A stretch of DNA of 64,000 nt from Artemisia argyi (Eukaryota; Streptophyta; Magnoliopsida; Asterales; Asteraceae), in assembly GCA_030686995.1 (NCBI GenBank), contig CM060691.1, positions 64,221,853 through 64,285,852 of the forward strand, written 5' to 3'. Made by a program: the position numbers and the translations under genes. Under the pieces are notes generated by a model that saw only the letters and a list, made by a program, of their open reading frames with translations, ran no database searches and was not told the origin of the DNA. Positions 46,027-56,863 of this stretch are shown here, piece by piece (position 1 is the stretch's first letter; every line of letters begins with the position of its first letter).

Positions 46027-49000
46027 TGATGAGTGTATAAATACTCATCATTTTTACCGTATCTGAACTGCCAAAACATCCAAAAACACTCAGAAATGCA
46101 TCAAAATACAGAAATTATCCCAAAAGTGTGTTTTATATGTTTTAGATGCAAAATGTTTAAAAACAAATGAAAAACGAACAAAGTTTGCATAATTAGCAGT
46201 TTCAGTCCCTCAAGTTTCATAAATTGACAAAACTAGTCCCTGAAGGTTTAAAATGAAAGAAAAGTCAACTTTGGTCTTCGGGAAATCAAATTTGTTCAAT
46301 GTTAATCCCTGGATGAAAGTTTTAACAAACTGGCAACTTTTACCCCTCAAAATCCAAAATTAGCATAAAAGGTCCCTGAACTTTCAAAACTTGACAAAAT
46401 CAATCCCTGGTGAAATATTTTTGAAAGAAAGTCAATATTGGTCCTTGGGAAATCATAATTTATCACAAAAGTTCCTTGGAGTAAAGTTTTCACAAAATGG
46501 CAAAAACGGCCCCTCAACTTGAAATTTGGCAAAACAAGTCCCCGAAAATTTCATTTTTGGAAAATTTACATTATGGTCCTTGTATTATTGGGGTTTGGCA
46601 ACAATGGTCCATTGAACAAACTTTGGAAGAATGGCAGGTTTAGTCCTCAACGTTTCATCAAATTGCAAAAGAGGTCCTTGTTATAATTACTACTACCAAA
46701 CGGGCCTAAATATCAATCCAAATCCAAACACAAACAAACCAAACAACCTGTCCACTCCCCAAGCCCACCACCAATCCGGCCCAAAACTTTTAAATAAAAA
46801 TCCCACCCCGTTTTTTATTAATACCCAGTCAACAAGCAGGTCAAACCATCCACATCATTCCTACTCCCCTCCAAACCAATCCTGCAAACACCATCATCAC
46901 CCCCTACCTCTCCACCTCTTCCACACTCCACCTCTGCAAAACCCTACACCCTTATCCCTCCAAATACTAAAAACCAAAACCCTTGCCCCTGCCATAAGCT
47001 ATCAGGCCCCAAGTGGTAAAAAAAATCATTTCCCGCCAAAAATGAGTGAACGGCCAGGATGGCTTCCACACATCCCACGGCTCCAATTAAGAGTGGGATT
47101 GACTCAGAACTCCACCAGGGTCATTATAAAGAAAGAAGAGAAGGAGCAGCAGGAGTTCGTTAATTTTTTAGTTTTAGTAGTGTAGTAGTAGTTAACATGT
47201 TAGCTTAAATTTCATCCCCAGTTGTAACCATTATTTAAAAAAGAGTTGTAATGTACAATTCCAGTGTATTGTTAATTTAATTAAGGTTTAATTTCAAGTC
47301 TCCTGGTGAAATTCTCAATTTGCCATTTTTCCTTTGAAAATTCTCAGATTAATTTTATGCTGTTAAAAGTTGTTTGTTGTTTATTCTGTGAGTTCATTTA
47401 AGTCACTGAAAATCTTTTATAAGTTTTCTTTAACATTGAAACCAGTTCAGCTCTTAAAAACTAAAAATCCAAAAAAATAGTTTATAAATAGTGATAAAAT
47501 AAAAAATTCCAATAAGAAGGGTAAGAAGCAGGAAGCAGGATGGATTATGGATTCATTTGGGTTTAAAAGCTTATTAGGAAGTTGTGGGTTTAGTAATAGT
47601 ACTTGGTTCTTGGTCTGCAGCCTCACAGGCCCTTGTAAGTTCTTATCTCTTGGCTTTTTAGCTTAAATTGAGACTGCTCATTTTCTATTGCTCCATTGCT
47701 TATTGATAGATTAGATTAGTTTAGGTATGTTTATTAGTGCATTATCCTTTTAAATTCTAGTTTACAAACTGATTTGTTTGTTGAAAATCCATTTTTAGTT
47801 TCATTAGGGGTGTTTGGGTCTAGTTGTGTTTTATATATTTTAACTGTTTTCTTGTTGTTCTTTTTATCTTAGTATATCACTCTAGGCTACTATAGGATAA
47901 GTCAGTCATTAAAATGGTAGGTTTAAAGCATAGAAAGTCAAAACTCACTCACATCCTTCATGCAGTTTAGCATAAGGTTGAATGAGTAACTGTGAACTTG
48001 GATTATAGTAGAATCTAGATACATTTAGGATAATTAGCTCACTAATTAGCTTAAAGTAACATTTAGGATAAGATAATTGCATTAGAAATCCATATAAGTC
48101 AACCTTTCCTTAACTTTCAAAAAGTCAAATTCTTAGTCTGATAAAATAGCTTAGATTTCAAAACAGCCTGTAGGATTTATTAGGAATTGGAAATAGGTGA
48201 TTTTTGTTGTTTTGAGTTATTTGGAAGCTCATATTTCTGTATCAAAAAGAAATTTTGGATTTAGAGTACATTTGCTTATAAATAAGCTCATTTGAACTTG
48301 ACCATTTGCACCAAACCATGCCCTGCATCAGACTTATGGGATTGAGTTCATAAGCTCACCTACAGCTTATTTCTGAATCCCAGGCCTCAATTCTTAGCTT
48401 TTTGAAGAGCTTATTGGTCCATCTTATTATATTCAGGCTTATCTTGACCTTTGATAGCCTTGCCCTTAGCTTATTTAAGCCTGCTAAATACCCTATCCAC
48501 ACCAACAACCAGAGCAACTCAGGATGATCACCCAACTTCCCAACCCCACCATTAGCTTAGTTCTGAGCCTTATGCTCTGCCCCTTGGCTTATTTAAAAGC
48601 TCATGAGCCCAACTTTCTAGTTCTTGGATTAATTTAGCTTCTAGCTTATTGGGAAAGCTTGAAACTTGGTCTGCAACCCCTCCTTAGACTGTGTGACAGG
48701 CAATGTAACTAGGATTGCTTAATTGCTTGTTCCATGCTTATCAGCTCAATTTTCTTGTTCCCTTAGCTTATTCCTAGTGTCTCTAGCTTATTTGCATCTT
48801 ATTCCACTTCTGTTTCAAGTTTGTAAGCTTGTATGACTGCTTAATTGAGCTTAAAACATCAAGTTGAGCCAAAAAGCTCAAGCTGATAAGCTCATAAGCT
48901 CTCACTGAGCTTATTCTCATGTTCCAAACTTTTTGTCTTCATTAAAGTTATTTATTTTCAGTAAGTAAAGAGTTTTGTAACAGAAAATTCAAAGAAAAAG

Positions 49001-50758
49001 CAATTTTCAAAAAGTGGTAGCTTCTATTTAAGCTTTTTAGCTCATTTTCAGCTTTTTCAAAAAGCACTTCTCATTTTTATAATTTTCCTAGGATCCTGTA
49101 GTTGTAAAATAATTTTAGAAAAATTTTCATATTTTTCACTGTTCATTTGTTATTTTTCTTAATTTATATTAGTTTTTATTAATTAAAAATAAGTTAATAA
49201 TTAATAATAATTATTTAAAAAGTCTTAAAAATATGTTTTCAGTTTTAAAATTAGTTTTATATTATTTTAGATTTTTTCAAATTTTAATTTTATTTTTCTT
49301 GGTTAATTTCTTAATTATTTGTATTTTAGCGTATTTTAAATAATTAAAAGTAAATAGGAAAATAGTAATTAATTAATAATAAATAATGAAATAGTGTAAA
49401 AATTATTTTTCTTTTTCTATTTTTTTTTTTATCATTAGGATTGTAAATATGTAATTTTCATATTCGTAGGTATTTTATTTCACCAAAACTCGCGTTTTAT
49501 TTCGTACGTCTACGTAACTTTAATTCAAACGTACGCGTTTTTAGACTTAGTTCACGTTTTTAGTATATCTAATCATCAGTAATTGTTCATATTGTGTTTC
49601 TAAGTTATTTTCATTCCTCGTATCTTAGTGTAATCATACAAATCACTCAAACCCCTTTTCTGTCCAAATTCACCCGATCACAAACTTTTTTGATTACCAT
49701 CACACCTCGTCGGGAAATAACGACCCGGGAATACACTGTATTCCTTGGTTAGTTGCTTTTAGATGTTTGACTTGGTTGACCAATCACATTGGAAAACTTA
49801 GTTGATGTCCCAGCGAGGTAAATAATTGTATTTAAAAACGTTTAAAGTGATCGGGTGATTTAACAGGAGGATCAGGAATTTGATTATTATGATTAAACTA
49901 TGAGATTATTATTGAGAATAGCTGAGAAACACTATTGGAACAATTACTGAAGATCAGATATCTAAAAACGTAAGTGAAACCTAAAAATGCGCGTTTGGAT
50001 TTAAATTAAACGCGAACGCGCAAAATAAAAAGTGAAACGTGAGCAAATAAAGTCCTACGAACGTGAAAATTATATTTTTACAATCCTAATGTTATAAGAA
50101 AATTTTTAGAAAATTAAAATTATTTTTACAACTATTTAATTAATTACTAATTATTTATTACTTTTTAATTAACTAAATTATACTAATTATTAATTAATTA
50201 TGAAAATTAACTAGAAAATGAAAATTAAATTTAGAAAAATCTCAAATATTATAAAACTAATTTTAAAACAGAAAACCTATTTTTTACTTTTTAATTATTT
50301 ATTATTAATTAAAACTAATTATTTAATTGATTTAAACTAAATTAAATTACAAAAAAATACTAAATGACCAAGGAAAAATCTGAAAAAATTCCTAAAATTA
50401 TTTTTAGTTATAATAAACCTAAGAAAAATTTAGAAATAAGAAATGCTTATTTGAGCTTAAGAGCTTATCCTGTGGCTTTTTTTTTCCTTTAATGTCAGCT
50501 TATTCTAGTATTTTCTCAATTGTCCTAGCTCACTTCCTCCTTTGGTTCCTGTTTGGTAGCGTATTGTAAGCTTTTCCAAGTTCTTGATCCATTTTGAGCT
50601 TATTTCACCCAACTGTTGGGGATTTTAGCTCATGATCAGCTTATTGTTAAGTTTTAAAAAAGTTTTCTTTTTAAAAGTTGGTCATTATTAGTTTTTGAAT
50701 GTGTTTGTAAACAAAAACCAAAAAGAAAAATAAAAATAGAAAAAGTGTTAAAATCATA

Positions 50759-50823
50759 GGTCGAACCTGGGACCTCATGCTCAAAGACTCAACACACCAC
50801 ACTCTTACCATCTGCCCTTGGGT
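50759..50823 (-). repeat. tRNA-like SINE head or tRNA relic
   Basis: On the minus strand a box A-like TGGTAAGAGTGTGG is followed about 30 nt later by a box B-like CAGGTTCGACC, a spacing typical of tRNA-derived pol III promoters. No cloverleaf with paired acceptor ends is evident, and I cannot delimit a 3' end. Confidence 0.4.
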
Positions 50824-51088
50824 CTTTTATCAGTTATAGCATACAAAGTTTAATACTTAATATAGTCTTTACCATTTTAGCTTAATTTTCCTTATTAGCT
50901 TATTTAACTGCTTATTTATAATATGTTTCAGCTTTTTAAAATTTTTTATAAGTTCCTGCTACTAAATAGTATTTAGATAAAAAATTTCAAAATTTTAGAA
51001 ATTAGTTTAGTATTTATTATAATTAAAATAGTTTAATTAGGTATTAAATAAATAATAAGTAATTAATTATAAAAAAGCTTATTTATTA

Positions 51089-51345
51089 CTCCCTCCGTCC
51101 CATAAAAATTGTCCAGTTTGACTTTTCAAAGTCAAATTGGTTCAACTTTGACCTTAAATATTTTTAATGTATTATATATAATACTTGATCAAAAATTATA
51201 CCAATGAAAAACACACTTAAAACTCAATCCATTCATATATTTTTCATAAAGTATTATATAATACTCACAAAAATAAATAAGGTCAAAATTGAACCAGTTT
51301 GACTCTGAAAAGTCAAACTGGACAGTTTTTATGGGACGGAGGTAG
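51089..51345. mobile_element. Stowaway-type MITE (Tc1/mariner)
   Basis: 257 bp with long inverted ends (CTCCCTCCGTCCC at the left, its near-complement at the right) flanked by TA. The left inner repeat CAGTTTGACTTTTCAAAGTC has an inverted partner at the right. No coding capacity. Confidence 0.85.
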
Positions 51346-52280
51346 TAGTACTTAGTAAATTTTATATGTTTATTAAGTTTCTGTTATATTAATGTAGTTA
51401 TAGAAAAAGTTTTATAATTTTAACTTTCCATTTAGTATTTAATATAATTAAATTAGTTTAATTAGTTTAATTAAGTCTAGTTAGTAATTAATTAATAATA
51501 AATAATTAAAAAGTCAAAAAATAATTTTCTTTTTTCTAAAATTTTCTTTTATCATTAGGTTTGTAAAAATATAATTCATGTCCGTAGGGTTAACATAGCT
51601 TAAAATTCACGTTTTATTTTGCGCACTCGTGTCTTATTTAAATAACTTTTACGTTTTTAAATTTAGGTTACGTAGTTTGTAAAATAAAGAAAAACCAAAA
51701 ATAAAAAAAGTGATAGCTTCTATTTAAGCCCTTTGGCTTATTTTTCTGCTTATTTATAAGCAAACTCTAATTTTAAATTTAGATTACGTTTTAGGTTAAA
51801 TAGGTTTCACGTTATTGTTAATATAGTTTGTTTAAATCGTTTTCATTCGTATTTCCTTAGCGTAATCATTCAAAACCCTTATTACCCCTTTTCTGTCCAA
51901 ATTCACCCGATCACAAACCCGTTTTTATACCATCCACACCTCGTCGGGACATAACGACCCAAGGAAACCCCTATACTTCCACGGAGATTGACTCTAGGCA
52001 GTCTGACCCTTGTTGACCATCCTTTGGTCAATTTAGGTTGACTATTTGGAGCCAATCAAATTTTGGCGAGAGCTTATTTTCCCAACAGTGGCTTAAAAGC
52101 TTACAATTGCTATTTTAAAAGTGAAAAAACTAATAAGCAAGCTAAATACTGAAACCTAAAGTTTAAATAAGCTAAAAGTAAATGGAAGTAACCAAAATAA
52201 GCTGTAACAACAAGGAAAACAACACTGAATAAGCTTTAATACACAACTAAGCAATTCCAAGCAAACTTAGAACCAAGCAA

Positions 52281-53700
52281 CCCTGCATCAGACTTATGGG
52301 ATTGAGTTCATAAGCTCACCTAGAGCTTATTTCTGAATCCCAGGCCTCAATCATTAGCTTTTTGAAGATCTTATTGGTCCATCTTATTAGATTCAGGCTT
52401 ATCTTGACCTTTGATAGCCTTGCCCTTAGCATATTTAAGCCTGCTAAATACCCTATCCACACCAACAACCTGAGCAACTCAGGAAGATCACCCAACTTCC
52501 CAACCCCACCATTAGCTTAGTTCTGAGCCTTACGCTCTGCCCCTTGGCTTATTTAAAAGCTCATGAGCCCAACTTTCTAGTTCTTGGCTTAATTTAGCTT
52601 CTAGCTTATTGGGAAAGCTTGAAACTTGGTCTGCAACCCCTCCTTAGACTGTGTGACAGGCAGTGTAACTAGGATTGCTTAATTGCTTGTTCCATGCTTA
52701 TCAGCTCAATTTTCTTGTTCTCTTAGCTTATTCCTAGTGTCTCTAGCTTATTTGCATCTTACTCCACTTCTGTTTCAAGTTTGTAAGCTTGTATGACTGC
52801 TTAATTGAGCTTAAAACATCAAGTTGAGCCAAAAAGCTCAAGCTGATAAGCTCTTAAGCTCTCACTAAGCTTATTCTCATGTTCCAAACTTTTTGTCTTC
52901 ATTAAAGTTACTTATTTTCAGTAGGCAAAGAGTTTTGTAACAGAAAATTCAAAGAAAAAGCAATTTTCAAAAAGTAATAGCTTCTATTTAAGCTTTTTAG
53001 CTTATTTTCAGCTTTTTCAAAAAGCACTTATCATTTTTATAATTTTCCTAGGTTCCTGTAGTTGTAAAATAATTTTAGAAAAATTTTCATATTTTTCACT
53101 GTTCATTTGCTATTTTTCTTAATTTATATTAGTTTTTATTAATTAATAATTAGTTAATAATTAATAATAATTATTTAAAAAGTCTTAAAAATATGTTTTC
53201 AGTTTTAAAATTAGTTTTATATTATTTTAGATTTTTCCAAATTTTAATTTTATTTTTCTAGGTTAATTTCCTAATTATTTGTATTTTAGGGTATTTTAAA
53301 TAATTAAAAGTAAATAGGAAAATAGTAATTAATTAATAATAAATAATGAAATAGTGTAAAAATTATTTTTCTTTTTCTAAAAATTTTCTTTTATCATTAA
53401 GATTGTAAAAATGTAATTTTCATATTCGTAGGTATTTTATTTCACCAAAACTCGTGTTTATTTCGTACGTCTACGTAACTTTAATTCAAACGTACGCGTT
53501 TTTAGACTTAGTACACGTTTTTAGTATATCTGATCATCAGTAATTGTTCATATTGTTTTTCTACGTTATTTTCATTCCTCGTATCTTAGTGTAATCATAC
53601 AAATCACTCAAACCCCTTTTCTGTCCAAATTCACCCGATCACAAACCTTTTTTGATTACCATCACACCTCGTCGGGACATAACGACCCGGGGAAACCACT
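52281..53700 (+). repeat. second copy of 48321-49738 inside the C 5' LTR
   Basis: Direct duplication of about 1.42 kb, offset 3960 bp, starting CCCTGCATCAGAC in both copies, with scattered substitutions. The same sequence in the 3' LTR starts at about 59157. Confidence 0.85.
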
Positions 53701-53793
53701 ATACTTCCACAGAGATTGACTCTTAGGCTGTGTGACCTGGTTTACCATTCACCTGGTCAATTTAGGTTGACCGTTTGGAGTCAATCAAAATTT

Positions 53794-53811
53794 TGGCGCC
53801 GCTGCCGAGGA
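53794..53811 (+). other. primer-binding site of C (tRNA-Asp type)
   Basis: TGGCGCCGCTGCCGAGGA, differing from the B PBS at one base (GCGG versus GAGG). Confidence 0.8.
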
Positions 53812-54087
53812 GGTTGTGCGCGTTATTCTAAACGGTTTTACAGATTAGTGAATCTGGATATACACTCATTGTATATTTAACATCCTTTGTTCATATTTTC
53901 TTATTATAAAAACAAAATTTTTCCCAAAAACATTTTAAATCAGTTTTCAACGAACACAAAAACACAAAAACATTTTCTTTCTTATTTGTACAAAATGTTT
54001 ATCCAAAAATCCAAAAATATTCACCTTTACCCTCTCACATATTTGATTCTTCATCCCTACTCATCTATGAACCTTTGATTCTTTCCT
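53812..54087 (+). other. untranslated leader of C
   Basis: Short A/T-rich leader. The 53887-54078 ORF in it has low-complexity composition and is not credible. Confidence 0.55.
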
Positions 54088-56031
54088 ATGTTGTATCTAC
54101 ACCATTGTGGTTGCCAATGGTGTAGTGGTCCTCATAATGGTGGGAATTGTCCCGGCTGTAGCATGGTAGAGTCAGGAGAAGGGTCTGTCTATAACCAAGC
54201 TCCCTATCCTTACCATGACACATCTGATTCATTTTACCAGCCATCACATCATAAGATACTGACATATTCGTGTGAGTATTGTGGAGGTCCTCATCAAGGA
54301 TTTGAGTGTCAAACCGAAAACACGTTTGTCTACGAACAGTTTTCCGGTAACACTCAGAATTTTGAAAATGATCAATATCCATACGATTCACCAAACCATA
54401 CTCAACAGTTTAACTGTTGTGAGTACTGTGGTGGTTCACACTACAATTCTGATTGTCAATCAGGAAACACACTTGTCTATGAGCAGTTTCCTGATAACAA
54501 TTATGACTCTAGCACATACGACTCACAGCCACATCAGTTTTACTGTTGTGATTACTGTGGAGGTCCACACTTCAGATCAGATTGTCAAACAGGGAATCCA
54601 ATTCCCTGTAACAATATTGACACATCATATTACGACCAACCTCCACAGTCCCAATTGAGTCAGGCACTTCTTTCAGAAATGCAAAATATGATGAAAATTT
54701 GTGATGAACTTAAGGATTTAGTTAAAAAATATATACATGAAAAATCCATGGAAGAATTGCTGGCTGAAGAGCAGGCTGCTAAAATAAATTCCAAAGATGC
54801 CTTTGAAAAATCTATTAGGGAATCCATTGCAAAAGAAAAAGCAGCCAAATCTAGCTCTCAGTTCCGTTTTATTCCTGGTGACAGTGATGATGAAGATACA
54901 CTTGATATCCTTCAATTCTATAAAGATTCATCAAGTTCATCAGTTGATATCCCAGCAGTTGAGATTCCATGTCAAACAACTGCTATCACACCCGAAGTTC
55001 ACACTCACTCTTTGAACATGGGGGATGAGCATCTTAGCACTGTTCCTAATAAGGAATCGGACGAATTCATAATGTCTAGTGTTGAGAACCTTGTCCCAAT
55101 CCCAAGAGAGTCACAGGGAACTTTTGATCATATGTGTGATTTACCTTCCCCTCTTGAGTGTTCAAACGATCATTTTGAGACTTTCTCATATTTTAATGAT
55201 GATTGTACATCTCATGGAGACATTGAGTATATTGAGGTATCACTCCCACAGTCTGATGTTGATCCTCTTCTTGAGGAGTTCGTCGATGAACTTACTCACA
55301 TCAATCCACTTTCATTGGGAAGTGATGATGGTCTCCTTGACTTCGAAGCCGATCTAGGAGAAATTGTAAGTCTCCTATATCATGATCCACCACTCACTTC
55401 TTATCCCAACAGTCCAATTGAGAATAATAATCACTTTGTTCCTAAAGCATTCAATACTACTCTCACCAATCCTCTATTTGAATTCGAATCTGAATTCACT
55501 TTGATTTATGATAATCCAATCTTTGGTATTCGTAATGAGGATTGTGATGAGTCTATTCTGGAACATGAGTTCACAGATTCACATCTTGTGAATGATTCTC
55601 TTCATGAGGAGTTCTCCGGTGAACTCACTCATACCATGACTCCTCCGGAGTTTGATAGCCCGAGGGGAGATGCACTCAATCATGAGGATTTGCAAATTCC
55701 CACCCACCCTCCCGGGATGTTTTTGAGCTTAAACCTTGAAATCCAAATTCAGGCTAATGAGCCTGCTCTCGAGGAAGAAAATCTTATCATGATTTTCATC
55801 ATCGTTTTCTTCATTTTCTTCACCTACAGGGTGACTTCTCTTGTTCTTCACTCCTTCAGGAATGAGGATACAATCTTTGATCCCGGCATTTTCATTTACC
55901 ATTATCTGGAGCTGGGTACTTATCTCATCGGTGTGGAACTTTCACGTGCTTCAAATGTTTGTCCAAACATCTTGAATGAAAGTCCGATGGAGATTGTTTC
56001 TTCCACATCATGCTTCCCCAAGGACAAATGA
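54088..56031 (+). CDS. four-zinc-knuckle, coiled-coil, membrane-anchored retroelement protein
   Basis: 647 residues, fully open from the ATG at 54088. Four CCHC knuckles (C-x2-C-x3-H-x4-C) stand at residues 9-21, 62-74, 111-123 and 154-166, inside repeats of about 45-50 residues that share a CQ(T/S)xN...VYEQF element. Residues 190-255 are Glu/Lys/Ala-rich and likely helical or coiled-coil. Residues 265-560 are strongly acidic. About 565-580 is a hydrophobic segment (LIMIFIIVFFIFF), followed by a positively charged turn and a conserved-looking LHSFRNEDTIFDPGI. No gag core, protease or polymerase is present. I recall similar unannotated proteins in Asteraceae genomes. Arrayed knuckles suggest RNA or single-strand DNA binding; the C-terminal segment suggests membrane contact, like an env-like protein without a signal peptide. 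Function is unknown. Confidence 0.8.
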   Translation: MLYLHHCGCQWCSGPHNGGNCPGCSMVESGEGSVYNQAPYPYHDTSDSFYQPSHHKILTYSCEYCGGPHQGFECQTENTFVYEQFSGNTQNFENDQYPYDSPNHTQQFNCCEYCGGSHYNSDCQSGNTLVYEQFPDNNYDSSTYDSQPHQFYCCDYCGGPHFRSDCQTGNPIPCNNIDTSYYDQPPQSQLSQALLSEMQNMMKICDELKDLVKKYIHEKSMEELLAEEQAAKINSKDAFEKSIRESIAKEKAAKSSSQFRFIPGDSDDEDTLDILQFYKDSSSSSVDIPAVEIPCQTTAITPEVHTHSLNMGDEHLSTVPNKESDEFIMSSVENLVPIPRESQGTFDHMCDLPSPLECSNDHFETFSYFNDDCTSHGDIEYIEVSLPQSDVDPLLEEFVDELTHINPLSLGSDDGLLDFEADLGEIVSLLYHDPPLTSYPNSPIENNNHFVPKAFNTTLTNPLFEFESEFTLIYDNPIFGIRNEDCDESILEHEFTDSHLVNDSLHEEFSGELTHTMTPPEFDSPRGDALNHEDLQIPTHPPGMFLSLNLEIQIQANEPALEEENLIMIFIIVFFIFFTYRVTSLVLHSFRNEDTIFDPGIFIYHYLELGTYLIGVELSRASNVCPNILNESPMEIVSSTSCFPKDK

Positions 56032-56041
56032 ATTCGGGGTC

Positions 56042-56059
56042 GAGTCAAGGTAGCGACTC
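56042..56059 (+). promoter_or_regulatory. post-stop hairpin of C
   Basis: GAGTC, eight bases, GACTC, 11 nt after the stop, in a context (AATTCGGGGT, AACAAAAACAGTAGC) shared with B. Confidence 0.55.
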
Positions 56060-56235
56060 GGTAAACAAAAACAGTAGCATGTACTTAGGGTTTTCACCCT
56101 AAGTGTGGGGGAGTTACCCCTGCTTTGGTTATCAAAACAGTGGAAAAAAAAAACAAAAAACAAAAATGGTGTTTCCACATTAAGATTGTAATGTTGCCCT
56201 TTTACGTTCACAGAGTCGGCATAATAGCCGGGACT

Positions 56236-56259
56236 TTGAATATTGAGGACAATATTCAA
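56236..56259 (+). promoter_or_regulatory. AGGA-loop hairpin in C tail
   Basis: Perfect ten-bp arms TTGAATATTG and CAATATTCAA around AGGA, followed by TCTAAGTGTG and the G run. Counterpart of 29367-29388 in B. Confidence 0.55.
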
Positions 56260-56827
56260 TTCTAAGTGTGTGTGTGTGGGGGGGGGGGGGGGTATTTCGC
56301 TATTCTAGCAAATTTTATCACATTTTACTATCTAGTACCCCCGTGTTTGCCAAAAATTAAAAAAAAAAATCACTAAAGTTTCAAAATTTTTTGTGGTTAT
56401 CAGTCCGCCATGTCTAAACGACAAAAGGATTGGCTAATCCAGGAGCAAACGGCTCTTGGTAAAGATATATCAAATCCGTTTATGGCTTGCAATTTGCCCA
56501 AAATTGTATGGTATCTCAACTCGCCATATCCTAAAGAGTGAATGAGTTCGCTAGCCCGCAAGATTATGGGTTGTGGTAAAGGCAGTGGAAAAACCATAAT
56601 TGGTAATCAACTCACCAAGATGTTGACTATTCCATCAAGAGTTGGCTAGTCCAGAAGCAAACGGCTTTTGGTAAAGACAAATCAAATCTGTTGACAGCTG
56701 GTGGTTTGCTCAAAATCACATGGTTATCAAGTGGACCATATTTCTTACTTGAACTGATACATTTGGCTACTCCAGAAGTGATGGATTTTGGTAAAGAGTT
56801 TCAAATCCATTAAGTTTTTCTCAAAAG

Positions 56828-56846
56828 ATTGCTAGGGACTAGCAAT
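56828..56846 (+). promoter_or_regulatory. GGA-loop hairpin next to C polypurine tract
   Basis: Eight-bp arms ATTGCTAG and CTAGCAAT around GGA. TTTAGTGTGGGGGAT follows and abuts the LTR. Confidence 0.6.
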
Positions 56847-56863
56847 AGTTTAGTGTGGGGGAT

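Larger units (their letters stand above)
46027..53787 (+). repeat. 5' LTR of C, expanded to 7.76 kb
   Basis: 46027 to about 49738 follows the 3' LTR (56864 to about 60570). 48321-49738 is then duplicated at 52281-53700, after which the LTR ends at 53787. The 2.5 kb between holds rearranged related LTR material: an apparently inverted part (about 49820-50640), a Stowaway-type MITE, and a direct diverged LTR end with a PBS-like trace near 52062. TATAAAG at 47125 is the likely promoter. Nothing in the stretch codes for protein. Confidence 0.8.
56032..56863 (+). other. 3' tail of C
   Basis: Non-coding and colinear with the B tail: purine tract GTGTGGGGGAG at 56103, AGGA-loop hairpin 56236-56259, a GT/G run with 15 consecutive G at 56278-56292, four TTGGCTA-type repeats (56430, 56547, 56642, 56763), GGA-loop hairpin 56828-56846, and the polypurine tract GTGTGGGGGAT directly before the LTR. 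Confidence 0.8.

Noticed and set aside
53887..54078. 63-codon ORF before the C gene
   Set aside because: Low-complexity K/N/F-rich frame in an A/T-rich leader with no homologous counterpart in B.
54272..54658. 128-codon ORF overlapping the C gene in another frame
   Set aside because: Shadow of the CCHC-array ORF; the repeated composition of the main frame explains its openness.
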